From: Romboutsia sp. CE17
GTDB lineage: Bacteria > Bacillota > Clostridia > Peptostreptococcales > Peptostreptococcaceae
NCBI RefSeq assembly: GCF_012317385.1
Contig: NZ_CP051144.1
Span: forward strand, 2,294,001 to 2,358,000
Reading direction: 5' to 3'
DNA: 64,000 bases
This document shows, piece after piece, positions 7,696 to 15,678 of this stretch. The notes beneath the pieces were generated by a model, which was given only the letters and a program-made list of their open reading frames with translations, was not told the origin of the DNA and made no database searches. Within the stretch, counting starts at the first letter, position 1; each line of letters starts with the position of its first letter. A program made the position numbers and the translations under genes.

Positions 7696-9384
7696 TTACC
7701 ACTTACCTGTACAAACAAATTTTTCCGCTTTATCTTGCGCTCTATTTACTATTTCCTCACTATATCCCATAAATCCTAAAAGCTTTATAGCATTTCTACT
7801 TTGTGCCCTACCTTCATATAACTTGTAATCAAATTTAATATCATTATCAGTTATATTTTCTTCAAAATGATAATTATAAAATTTATCTTCTAATATATAT
7901 GTAAGTTCTATATCATGTGTTGCTGCAAAACATATACAATTACTTTCACTTAAACTATTTAAAACTTCACTAGACGAAGCAATACGTTCTATAGTATTAG
8001 TTCCTCTTAAAATTTCATCCACAAAGCATAAGCATGGTATATCCTCATCAATGCTATCTAGAATTCTCTTCAAAGATTTTATTTCTACAATATAGTAACT
8101 CTCTTTACTTAAAACATCATCTTTTAATGCCATTGATGTATATACTTTAAAATAAGAAGATGAATATTCTTTTGCACATACAGTAAAAATACTTTGTGCT
8201 AAGATTGCATTTATCGCTACTGATTTTATAAAAGTAGATTTACCAGAGGCATTTGATCCTGTTATTAAAGCACTTTTATCAAAAAAGCCTGAGTTAGCTA
8301 TAGGATTATCTATAAGCGGATGATACAATTCTCTAAACTCTACATGTATGTGTTGATTTTTACTTTTATCTAAGTTTGGCTTTTCAAAATAGTTTAAACT
8401 TTCTCTAAATGATGCAACACCTATTAAAGCATCTATAATTCCTACATATTCGAATACATTTATTAAATGATTTTTATTTTTAATTATGTTTTTCTTGACC
8501 TTTTCATAAGTAATAAGCTCAGATAAAAATAGCATACTTGTGTATTCACTTAAAACATTCAACTCAGAAACCAATGAATTTGGATCAGATCCAACACTCT
8601 TTTTTCTTATTCTTCTTAACTTCTTTAAGTCTTCAGTAATATCAAAAAGATTATCATCTATCTCTTTTATATTTAATTTTTTTATTTTTTTAGCAGTATT
8701 AATAACCTTTATTAAATATGTAAACCCTTCTGTATTATAATTCTTTTTCTTATCATACAAACTAATACAAACATTTAATAGTGCAGTTCCTATCATAATT
8801 AAAACAAAAAATGGCTCAAAGAATATTAGTATCAAACTTATTAAAGGTAATATTGATAAAATTCTGTATTTCATTAATTTATTTTTACCATCATAGTCTT
8901 CATTGAATAAACAGTTCGAAGTATAAAGTTCTCTACTATATCCTAATTTTCCTAAAATGTACTGAACATTAAATCTCTCTTTTGGATGTTCTTCAAAATA
9001 AATTATTATATTTTCTCTTTTTCTTAATTTATCCTCATCATTTAAACTTCGCCTTAGCATATCGTAAAGTAACTCTCTACCAGCAGTACTTTGAGTATTA
9101 TTTATTTTTTTAAATATATCATCCATACTTAGATCATTCCACGTTATATCATCAACAATATTTGCTCCATCATCAATTTTATTAATTATTTTATTTTCAA
9201 AGTAGCTAGCTACACTATTCATCTTAAAATCAACTTCACTTATATCAATAGGTTGTCCATATTCTTCAACAATTTTTACCTTCAACTTTTTTAATCTATT
9301 CATTGTATTCCAAGACGAAATTAAAATTCCTATTAAGAATACACAACATATTCCAATAAGAATTTCCATTACTTGATTCATCAT
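7696..9384 (-). CDS. membrane-anchored MutS-like ATPase
   Basis: The C-terminal half is a MutS domain V ATPase: Walker A ITGSNASGKST at 374-384, Walker B CFVDE at 453-457 followed by the signature RGTNTIERIAS, and a His switch in AATHDIEL. There is no mismatch-recognition domain I. Instead there is an N-terminal transmembrane helix (about 5-24) and a hydrophobic hairpin near 172-208, so the protein is membrane-bound. Such MutS-related proteins of Firmicutes have no assigned function. Length is 562 aa. Upstream of it lies the duplicated Fur-type promoter region, on the opposite strand. Confidence 0.8.
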   Translation of the reverse strand: MMNQVMEILIGICCVFLIGILISSWNTMNRLKKLKVKIVEEYGQPIDISEVDFKMNSVASYFENKIINKIDDGANIVDDITWNDLSMDDIFKKINNTQSTAGRELLYDMLRRSLNDEDKLRKRENIIIYFEEHPKERFNVQYILGKLGYSRELYTSNCLFNEDYDGKNKLMKYRILSILPLISLILIFFEPFFVLIMIGTALLNVCISLYDKKKNYNTEGFTYLIKVINTAKKIKKLNIKEIDDNLFDITEDLKKLRRIRKKSVGSDPNSLVSELNVLSEYTSMLFLSELITYEKVKKNIIKNKNHLINVFEYVGIIDALIGVASFRESLNYFEKPNLDKSKNQHIHVEFRELYHPLIDNPIANSGFFDKSALITGSNASGKSTFIKSVAINAILAQSIFTVCAKEYSSSYFKVYTSMALKDDVLSKESYYIVEIKSLKRILDSIDEDIPCLCFVDEILRGTNTIERIASSSEVLNSLSESNCICFAATHDIELTYILEDKFYNYHFEENITDNDIKFDYKLYEGRAQSRNAIKLLGFMGYSEEIVNRAQDKAEKFVCTGKW

Positions 9385-9470
9385 ATTTCCCCCTTTTTAC
9401 TATCCTTACATTACATTGTACTGTATTTTTAATATATTTTCATATTTTATCTCTATTTAAATTTTTTATA

Positions 9471-9517
9471 TTTGATAATGAATTTCATTTGCATTTTATT
9501 TTGAAATATGTTATATT
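9471..9517 (+). promoter_or_regulatory. Fur-like box plus promoter, upstream copy
   Basis: The first of two identical 25-base modules (9471-9495, same bases at 9781-9805). It contains TGATAATGAATTTCATT, close to the Fur-family operator, with the perfect dyad AATGAA-T-TTCATT. Its right edge provides a -35 (TTGCAT, 9489-9494), and a -10 (TATATT, 9512-9517) follows after 17 bases. No reading frame with a ribosome-binding site follows before 9781, so its product is either a leader for the S4 gene or an RNA. Confidence 0.6.
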
Positions 9518-9523
9518 TATTTT

Positions 9524-9785
9524 AGGCTAAAGATTACTTCCATTATTTTGGATTAAAATTATACATTTTATATTATTTTATTAGTGGTTTTGTATAATAT
9601 CTGCAAGATAAAATATTCTCCGTTATAATTTCATAACGTATCCATTACGTAAATTTAAAATTCAAAGCTAATAAAAATATATACTATTGTATATCTAGCC
9701 ATAAAATACTTTACACAGCTTAAACTTGTGTAAATTACACAACTTCTTCAAAAGGTCACGATTTATTCGTGGCCTCTTCTTTTGA
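9524..9785 (+). ncRNA. possible Fur-controlled transcript without ORF
   Basis: If the upstream copy of the promoter is active, RNA would start near 9524. No plausible ORF is present. The stretch holds a TTTACACA/TGTGTAAA hairpin (about 9710-9733) and a GC-rich hairpin GGTCACG/CGTGGCC at 9754-9774 followed by TCTTCTTTT, which could be a modest terminator. The result would be an RNA of about 250 nt under metal control. This is inference from promoter and hairpin spacing only. Confidence 0.3.
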
Positions 9786-9827
9786 TAATGAATTTCATTT
9801 GCATTAATTTTATTTTTATGATATACT
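9781..9827 (+). promoter_or_regulatory. Fur-like box plus promoter for the S4 paralogue
   Basis: Second copy of the module. The box TGATAATGAATTTCATT overlaps the -35 TTGCAT (9799-9804); 17 bases later is TATACT (9822-9827), giving transcription from about 9834, some 47 bases before the S4 ATG. Similarity to the upstream copy continues past the -10 (ATTTTAGGCTAAAGATTA versus ATTTTGGCTTAAAAATTA). Repression by a Fur-family protein (Fur or Zur) is predicted. Confidence 0.6.
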
Positions 9828-9880
9828 AATTTTGGCTTAAAAATTATCGCGGCAATTTAATTTTTAAGGAGATGATAATT

Positions 9881-10477
9881 ATGGCAAAAATGATGGGACC
9901 AAGATTTAAACAATGTAGAAGATTAGGACTAAATGTATGTGGACATCCAAAAGCAATGGATAGAGCAACAAAAGGTACTTCTAGAGCTGATAAAAAGCTT
10001 TCACCTTATGGTACTCAGTTACTTGAAAAACAAAGATTAAAAGCTTATTACGGGGTGTTAGAAAAACAATTTTCTAATTATGTAAAAAAAGCTACAAAAT
10101 CAAGTGAATCTACTGGTACAGCACTAGTTCAAATGCTTGAATGTAGATTAGATAATTTAGTTTATAGACTTGGTTTAGCAAGCTCTATAAGACAAGCTCG
10201 TCAAATGGTTGTTCATGGACATATTTTAGTAAATGGTCAAAAAGTTGATATACCTTCTTATGGTGTTTCTGTAGGACAAGTTATATCTCTTAGAGCTAAG
10301 TCTCAAAATAATGCAATGTTTAAAGAAAACTTCTCAAGTAATGCCCTTAGCCAATATCCTTATTTAGAAAAGGATATAAATTCTTTCTCAGGAACTTTAA
10401 CTAAGATTCCAGAAAGAAATGAAGTTCCAATTGAGATAAATGATATCTTAGTTGTTGAATATTATTCAAAATTATAA
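9881..10477 (+). CDS. rpsD: ribosomal protein S4, stand-alone paralogue
   Basis: This is a 198-aa S4 protein of the 30S subunit, with the S4 RNA-binding domain at about 87-150 ([21 protein letters not shown], then [15 protein letters not shown]). The N-terminal region has only two cysteines (12 and 20), not the four that bind zinc in C+ S4 proteins, so it resembles the zinc-independent C- form. I chose the ATG at 9881 because AAGGAG sits 8 bases before it; the in-frame ATG at 9872 lies against the SD. It is not in a ribosomal operon but alone behind a Fur-like operator, which suggests a conditional paralogue. It could still be the only S4, which the window cannot show. Confidence 0.85.
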   Translation: MAKMMGPRFKQCRRLGLNVCGHPKAMDRATKGTSRADKKLSPYGTQLLEKQRLKAYYGVLEKQFSNYVKKATKSSESTGTALVQMLECRLDNLVYRLGLASSIRQARQMVVHGHILVNGQKVDIPSYGVSVGQVISLRAKSQNNAMFKENFSSNALSQYPYLEKDINSFSGTLTKIPERNEVPIEINDILVVEYYSKL

Positions 10478-10521
10478 AATTTATATTTAAAAGTATTTTT
10501 TGAATATCTATAATGTACTCT

Positions 10522-10602
10522 GAGTTTGGTAAAATATTGAATATATTATTTATTAACTATAAATTGTTACTTATTATAAATTCAATATTTTACCTTAAAC
10601 TC
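10522..10602. repeat. long inverted repeat between convergent genes
   Basis: Arms of about 21-23 bases (GAGTTTGGTAAAATATTGAAT and its complement with a 2-base bulge) enclose an AT-rich loop of about 40 bases. It lies between the S4 gene and mntP, which converge, so a bidirectional terminator or RNA-stabilising stem is the simplest reading. It lacks a strong T tract. Confidence 0.6.
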
Positions 10603-10652
10603 AAGTAATTATATATTAAATAAAATACTATATATTTCACTAATTATAATAT

Positions 10653-11234
10653 CTAGCCTATTATTCCTATATGCTCCAAAAGTATTTTCACACCCATAAA
10701 GATTAAAATTATTCCACCTACAAGTTCAGCTTTTGACTTGTATTTTACACCAAATACATTACCAATTTTAACACCAACCATAGATAAAACAAATGTTATA
10801 ATTCCTATAAATGAAACTGCTGGTACTATATCAACTTGTAAAAAAGCTAATGTTATACCAACTGCTAAAGCATCTATACTTGTAGCAACTGCTAATATAC
10901 TCATATTTTTAAAACTTAACATTTCATTTTCGTCTTCGATTTTATTATCTTCATCATCATCTTTACTCATAGCCTCTTGTATCATCTTTATGCCAAGGAA
11001 TCCTAAAAGTATAAATGCAATCCAATGATCAACACTCATTATATAATCTTTGAACTGTAACCCTAAGAAGTACCCTATTAAAGGCATTCCTGCCTGAAAT
11101 CCACCAAAATAAATACCTACTATACCAGCATTCTTTAAGGTGATTTTTCTCATAGATAATCCCTTGCAAACAGAAACTGCAAAAGCATCCATAGATAGCC
11201 CAACGGCTAATACAAATAATTCAAATAAACTCAT
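10653..11234 (-). CDS. mntP: manganese efflux protein MntP
   Basis: MntP exports Mn2+ across the cytoplasmic membrane. The 193-aa protein has six hydrophobic helices in two repeats. Each repeat carries the family motif with a conserved Asp: [16 protein letters not shown] at about 11-26 and [13 protein letters not shown] near 115-127. An acidic cytoplasmic loop ([13 protein letters not shown]) lies near 92-104. GAAGGAG precedes the ATG. A yybP-ykoY riboswitch with a terminator is directly upstream, which agrees with the function. Confidence 0.93.
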   Translation of the reverse strand: MSLFELFVLAVGLSMDAFAVSVCKGLSMRKITLKNAGIVGIYFGGFQAGMPLIGYFLGLQFKDYIMSVDHWIAFILLGFLGIKMIQEAMSKDDDEDNKIEDENEMLSFKNMSILAVATSIDALAVGITLAFLQVDIVPAVSFIGIITFVLSMVGVKIGNVFGVKYKSKAELVGGIILIFMGVKILLEHIGIIG

Positions 11235-11331
11235 TTACTATGTCTCCTTCTTAAAATAATATTTATAATTTCAAAATTAAAATTTGATTCATTCATACAA
11301 CTAATAAATTTGCATATTTAGACGTAAAAAA

Positions 11332-11377
11332 AGACCTATCTACAGACATAGTATTCCCTATATCTGTAGATAAGTCT
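11332..11377 (-). terminator. expression-platform terminator of the Mn riboswitch
   Basis: On the minus strand a 19-base stem with few mismatches (ACTTATCTACAGATATA pairing with TATGTCTGTAGATAGGT) is followed by seven T. It shares bases 11367-11374 with the riboswitch P1 stem, so aptamer closure and terminator are mutually exclusive: Mn2+ binding should favour readthrough into mntP. Confidence 0.85.
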
Positions 11378-11480
11378 CATTATTCAAAATAAAGCCAGAT
11401 GGAAAATTCCATCAGTATGTTGACCTTACTACACACAAAATCATTATAAATAAAATGTGTGCCAACTACTCCCTTATCTA
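11367..11480 (-). promoter_or_regulatory. yybP-ykoY (Mn2+) riboswitch
   Basis: Read on the minus strand, the 114-base element has closing P1 arms TAGATAAG / CTTATCTA and the conserved blocks AAGGGAGTAG, GGTCAACATAC, a hairpin, TGGCTTT and AATGAGAC, all in family order. It lies upstream of mntP with a terminator overlapping P1. Established family knowledge: Mn2+ (plus Mg2+) stabilises the aptamer and turns on Mn efflux genes. It lies about 60 bases after the ABC-F stop, so readthrough from that gene also meets the switch. The rest of 11235-11541 holds only the mntP RBS and AT-rich DNA. Confidence 0.88.
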
Positions 11481-11541
11481 TCGATATTATATTAACTTAA
11501 AATCTCACTATATGTCAATAACTAAGAAAATGTTCCACTAT

Positions 11542-13092
11542 CTATACAATTTTAGTAGTAAAATCTTCTATATTCCATACATCATCTACTATATCCATAT
11601 AGAACTCAGGCTCATGTGATACAAGTACTACAGTTCCTTTAAATTCTCTTATAGCTTTCTTTAATTCATCTTTAGCTTCCACATCTAAGTGGTTAGTAGG
11701 TTCGTCAAGTACTAATAAGTTTATATCTTTTAGCATTATCTTACATAATCTAACTTTAGCTGCTTCTCCACCACTTAATACTCTTATTTGACTTGTTATG
11801 TGCTCATTTGATAAACCACATTTAGCAAGTGCTTGTCTAACTTCAAAGTTTGAAAGTCCTGGGAATTCTGCCCATACCTCATCCATTGGAGTGTTATAGT
11901 TATCTTTTGAACTTTCTTGTTCAAAATATCCAACTTCTAAATAATCTCCTAATTCAACTTCTCCATCAAAAGGCTTTATTATTCCAAGTAAAGTCTTTAA
12001 TAATGTAGACTTACCTATACCGTTCATACCTTTTAATGCAACCTTTTTATTTCTTTCTAATTGGAAGTTAAGTGGCTTAGTTAAAGGTTCATTGTATCCT
12101 AATACTAAATCCTTAGTTTCAAATATTATTCTACTTGCTGCTCTAGCTTCCTTAAATTCAAATGTAGGCTTTATCTTTTCTTTTGGTCTTTCTAGGATTT
12201 CCATCTTATCAAGTATCTTTTGTCTACTGTTTGCCATACCACGAGTAGCAACTCTTGCTTTATTTCTAGCAACGAAATCTTCAAGTTTCTTTCTTTCTTC
12301 AACTTGTCTTTCGTAAGCACTTTCTTCTTGACGTTTCTTTATTTCATTTAATCTTACGAATTCATCGTAATTCCCTTTATATCTGTTTAACTCACCGTTT
12401 TCTAAATGATATATTACATTACATGTATTGTTTATAAATGGTATATCATGAGATACTAATATAAAACTATTCTCATATTCTTGTAAGTATCTAGTTAACC
12501 ATATTATATGCTCTTCATCTAAGTAGTTAGTAGGCTCGTCTAGTATTAATATTGTAGGATTTTCAAGTAATAATTTTGTTAGAAGTACCTTTGTTCTTTG
12601 ACCACCACTTAAGTCAGTTACATCTCTATCTAATCCTATATCACCAAGACCTAATCCATTAGCAACTTCTTGTATTTTTGCATCTATCATGTAGAAACCA
12701 CTATTTTCAAGTATTGTTTGTATTTCTGCTGTACCTTCAAGAAGCTTCGCCATTTGATCATCATCAGCTTCTCCCATTTGGTCGTACATACTTATCATTT
12801 CTTGCTCTAAATCAAACATTGGTTTGAATGCATCTCTTAATATATCTCTTATAGAGTTTCCTTTTGCAAGTACTGAATGTTGATCTAAATATCCAACTGT
12901 AGCTCTTGAAGACCACTTTATATTACCTGCATCTGGCATTAATTTTTTTGTTATTATATTTAAAAAGCTTGATTTCCCTTCTCCATTTGCACCAACTAAA
13001 GCAATATGTTCACCCTTTTTTAATCTAAAAGAAACATTCTCTAGTATAGTTCTTGCTCCGAAACCATGACTTACATTCTCTACGACTAGCAT
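11542..13092 (-). CDS. ABC-F family ATPase (YdiF/Uup-like)
   Basis: This is a soluble tandem ABC protein of 516 aa without membrane domains. It has two Walker A motifs (GANGEGKSS near 35, GMNGIGKST near 350), two signatures (LSGGQRTKV, LSGGEAAKV), and Walker B boxes followed by DEPTN. Between them is the charged ABC-tran linker (about 235-300). ABC-F proteins act on the ribosomal E site to rescue stalled translation or protect from antibiotics; which applies here cannot be told. The start is the ATG at 13092, with GAGGTGG 4 bases upstream; an in-frame ATG 15 bases earlier lies upstream of that SD. No clear terminator precedes the Mn riboswitch. Confidence 0.88.
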   Translation of the reverse strand: MLVVENVSHGFGARTILENVSFRLKKGEHIALVGANGEGKSSFLNIITKKLMPDAGNIKWSSRATVGYLDQHSVLAKGNSIRDILRDAFKPMFDLEQEMISMYDQMGEADDDQMAKLLEGTAEIQTILENSGFYMIDAKIQEVANGLGLGDIGLDRDVTDLSGGQRTKVLLTKLLLENPTILILDEPTNYLDEEHIIWLTRYLQEYENSFILVSHDIPFINNTCNVIYHLENGELNRYKGNYDEFVRLNEIKKRQEESAYERQVEERKKLEDFVARNKARVATRGMANSRQKILDKMEILERPKEKIKPTFEFKEARAASRIIFETKDLVLGYNEPLTKPLNFQLERNKKVALKGMNGIGKSTLLKTLLGIIKPFDGEVELGDYLEVGYFEQESSKDNYNTPMDEVWAEFPGLSNFEVRQALAKCGLSNEHITSQIRVLSGGEAAKVRLCKIMLKDINLLVLDEPTNHLDVEAKDELKKAIREFKGTVVLVSHEPEFYMDIVDDVWNIEDFTTKIV

Positions 13093-13466
13093 ATTCCACC
13101 TCTTCATTAATTGTAATTTTCATCTTATATTATAATATATTCTTTCTTATCTTAAATCAAGTATAGGAAATATTCATAGCAAAATTTACTACTATATTTA
13201 TTTTTTTCTTATATTAAGAATACTCCATTATTTTTGACATACTGATTAATAATGAAATGATTTCAAAATAAAATAATAAATTCTTAATTTTTGTTTTGAA
13301 TTTAATATATTTGGTATGAATATAATGTTAATATTTTATCAAAAAATATTTAGTCTAAAAGTTATTTAATAAAAAATTTATTTTGTTTAAACATGTATAT
13401 TGCTAAGTAATTTTATAAATTTAGTAATTCTAGTGTTATAAACATTATCTATGGGGGTATGTTAAT
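13093..13466 (+). promoter_or_regulatory. intergenic promoter region of the NADH oxidase gene
   Basis: About 370 bases of AT-rich DNA between divergent genes. It holds a TTGACA (13234-13239) overlapped downstream by a perfect 13-base dyad TGAAAT-G-ATTTCA (13253-13265), a possible operator. A TATAAT (about 13319-13324) with upstream TTGAAT at long spacing is a second possible promoter. No ORF or structured RNA was seen. Confidence 0.35.
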
Positions 13467-14795
13467 ATGAAAATTGTTGTAGTTGGCTGTACACACGCTG
13501 GTACTGCTAGTGTTGTAAACATGAAGGAGCTTTATCCTGATAGTCAAATAACTATATATGAAAAAAATGATAATATATCATTTTTATCTTGCGGTATAGC
13601 TCTTAGTGTTAGCAATATAGTTACTGAGCCAGAAAAATTATTCTATAATTCACCGGAAAACTTAGCTTCACAAGGAATAATTACTAATATGAAACATGAA
13701 GTTTTAGACATAAACTTCGATAGTAAAACATTATTAGTTAAAAACTTAACTACAGACGATGTTTTTGAAGACAATTATGATAAACTAGTTTTAACCTTAG
13801 GATCATGGCCTATTGTTCCTAAATTTGAAGGTGGCAATTTAGAAAATATAGTTCTTTGTAAAAACTATGATCATGCCAAAACTATAATACAAAAATCTGA
13901 AGAAGCTAAAAATATTGTTGTTATAGGTGCTGGATATATAGGTGTTGAACTGGCAGAAGCTTTCGAATTAAAAAATAAAAATGTAACTCTTATAGACTCT
14001 CAAGATAGGATAATGGCTAAATATTTAGATAAAGATTTTACAGATGTGGCTGAAGCTGAATTTACTAAAAGAGGAGTTAAATTAGCTCTTGGTCAAACAG
14101 TTCAAAAATTCGAAGGTGATAAAAAAGTTTCTAAGGTAATTACTGATAAAAATGAATATGAGGCTGATTTAGTAGTATTATGTATAGGCTTTGCACCAAA
14201 TACTAACTTGATAAAAGGTAAATTAGATACTCTTCCTAATGGTGCTATTATAATAGATGAATATATGAGAACTAGCAAAGAAGATGTTTTTGCAGCAGGA
14301 GATTGCTGTGTTGTTAGATTTAATCCTGCTAATGAAAATAGATATATACCATTAGCAACTAATGCAGTTAGAATGGGAACTTTAGTTGCTAGAAACTTAG
14401 TTAAACCAACTTTAAAATATATGGGTACTCAAGGTACTTCAGGAATAAAAATTTATGATTTATCAATAGCTTCAACTGGGCTTACAGAAGAAGTTGCTAG
14501 AAGTACTACATCTTTAAATGTTGCTTCAGTTACTGCTATTGATAATTATAGACCTGAATTTATGCCTACTTTTGAAGAAGCTAAACTTAAATTAGTTTAT
14601 GATAAAGATACTAGAAAGATTATTGGAGGTCAAATTATATCTAAGATTGATTTAACTCAATATATGAATACTCTATCTGTTGTTATTCAAAATGAAATGA
14701 CTATTGAAGAACTTGCTATAACTGATTTTTTCTTCCAACCTCACTTTAATAAACCATGGAGCTTGTTAAATACTGTGGCTCTTATGGCATTATAG
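13467..14795 (+). CDS. FAD-dependent NADH oxidase / CoA-disulfide reductase family
   Basis: This flavoprotein of 442 aa has an N-terminal FAD Rossmann motif (VVVGCTHAGTAS at 4-15), the redox-active Cys42 in FLSCGIAL, an NADH motif (VVIGAGYIGVELAEAF near 152-167) and a second FAD motif (VFAAGDCC near 272-279). A dimerisation domain forms the C-terminus. Cys42 with this spacing is typical of water-forming NADH oxidase (Nox), which uses NADH to reduce O2 to water. CoA-disulfide reductase is the close alternative. GGGGG precedes the ATG. It is a single gene with its own terminator; a role in oxygen detoxification fits an anaerobe. Confidence 0.85.
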   Translation: MKIVVVGCTHAGTASVVNMKELYPDSQITIYEKNDNISFLSCGIALSVSNIVTEPEKLFYNSPENLASQGIITNMKHEVLDINFDSKTLLVKNLTTDDVFEDNYDKLVLTLGSWPIVPKFEGGNLENIVLCKNYDHAKTIIQKSEEAKNIVVIGAGYIGVELAEAFELKNKNVTLIDSQDRIMAKYLDKDFTDVAEAEFTKRGVKLALGQTVQKFEGDKKVSKVITDKNEYEADLVVLCIGFAPNTNLIKGKLDTLPNGAIIIDEYMRTSKEDVFAAGDCCVVRFNPANENRYIPLATNAVRMGTLVARNLVKPTLKYMGTQGTSGIKIYDLSIASTGLTEEVARSTTSLNVASVTAIDNYRPEFMPTFEEAKLKLVYDKDTRKIIGGQIISKIDLTQYMNTLSVVIQNEMTIEELAITDFFFQPHFNKPWSLLNTVALMAL

Positions 14796-14843
14796 AAGTT
14801 ACTTAATAATTCTAGTTTTTGCTCTTAGAATATCATGTAAAAT

Positions 14844-14897
14844 AAAAAACTCCTAATATTTAGTAATTGATTTTTGCTAATATTAGGAGTTTTTTAT
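14844..14897. terminator. bidirectional terminator
   Basis: A 17-base perfect stem (AAAAAACTCCTAATATT / AATATTAGGAGTTTTTT) lies between the NADH oxidase gene and the convergent PLC-like gene. A T-rich tract follows on the plus strand. Confidence 0.85.
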
Positions 14898-14949
14898 TTT
14901 TACCATATTGTTCAACTTTCTATTTTATTAACTTTAAATTTATATAATT

Positions 14950-15663
14950 TTAGTAATAATTATTAAATACACTATTATATAACATCAACATGCATCCTGC
15001 AGATGTTCTTTGAGCTATTGTTATTGCTTTTACTGCTGTTAAGTAAAATCTTGTTGTCAAATTGTCAATATCCCTATACATATAATCTAAGTCTAGCCCT
15101 AGGCTTGCATTATAGTCTACATATTGACCTATAGATTGAAGGACTATTGGACTTTCTTCACTTGCAAATCGCTTCATTTTTTTATAATTTGCCTTAACAT
15201 ATAGCTCAAATTGTCTATGATTATCTAGTAATTTTCCTTTTGCATGTTGAGGTATTGTTAGGTCTTGAACTATGTGGCAAGCTGCGCCAAAGTAAAACAT
15301 TGCTCTTTCATAGTATCCTAAGCTTAAGTATTTAATTGCTCTATTATAGTAACTTTTAGTTACTGTCATTGCATTATCATCATATCCAAACTTACCCTTT
15401 TGTAGTTTAGGATTATAAAAATGGTGATAACACTTGAAGTCTTGATCAGCCCATACTAAACCTTTATTAATTTGTGGCATATAGATTTTAAAGAAGTTAT
15501 ATTCATTTTCATATCCATTAACTTTTAGTATATTTAATGCTTTCTCTTGTATAAATAAATGAACTTCACAGTCTGTTTTCACTATATTCCTTTTTATTGG
15601 AGCCACAATTCTAAAAGTATTAGACAAGGCTGCTGCATAGACATTTTCTAATGCATCTTTCAT
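14950..15663 (-). CDS. zinc-dependent phospholipase C-like protein, intracellular form
   Basis: The 237-aa protein carries the ligand set of the zinc-dependent PLC / S1-P1 nuclease fold: H35, D73, H81 (HFYNP), H130-x3-D134-x5-H140 (HIVQDLTIPQH) and H149-x3-E153 (HRQFE). Secreted members (B. cereus PLC, alpha-toxin) need the N-terminal Trp of the mature enzyme as a zinc ligand and have a signal peptide. Here there is no signal peptide, and the residue ten before H35 is Arg. It is therefore either a cytoplasmic or forespore relative or an enzyme with an incomplete third zinc site. It starts 15 bases after the amidase stop, so the two are an operon, perhaps a sporulation one. Substrate unknown. 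Confidence 0.75.
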   Translation of the reverse strand: MKDALENVYAAALSNTFRIVAPIKRNIVKTDCEVHLFIQEKALNILKVNGYENEYNFFKIYMPQINKGLVWADQDFKCYHHFYNPKLQKGKFGYDDNAMTVTKSYYNRAIKYLSLGYYERAMFYFGAACHIVQDLTIPQHAKGKLLDNHRQFELYVKANYKKMKRFASEESPIVLQSIGQYVDYNASLGLDLDYMYRDIDNLTTRFYLTAVKAITIAQRTSAGCMLMLYNSVFNNYY

Positions 15664-15678
15664 TCATATCACCTAATG

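Noticed and set aside
9600-9770. Search for a small protein after the first Fur-type promoter
   Set aside because: No ATG/GTG/TTG with an SD opens a frame of useful length; AT-rich with several stops in each frame.
9840-9860. Sequence ATCGCGGCAA before the S4 gene as part of a T-box or S4 autoregulatory leader
   Set aside because: Too short and no surrounding conserved structure; the S4 leader pseudoknot could not be recognised by eye.
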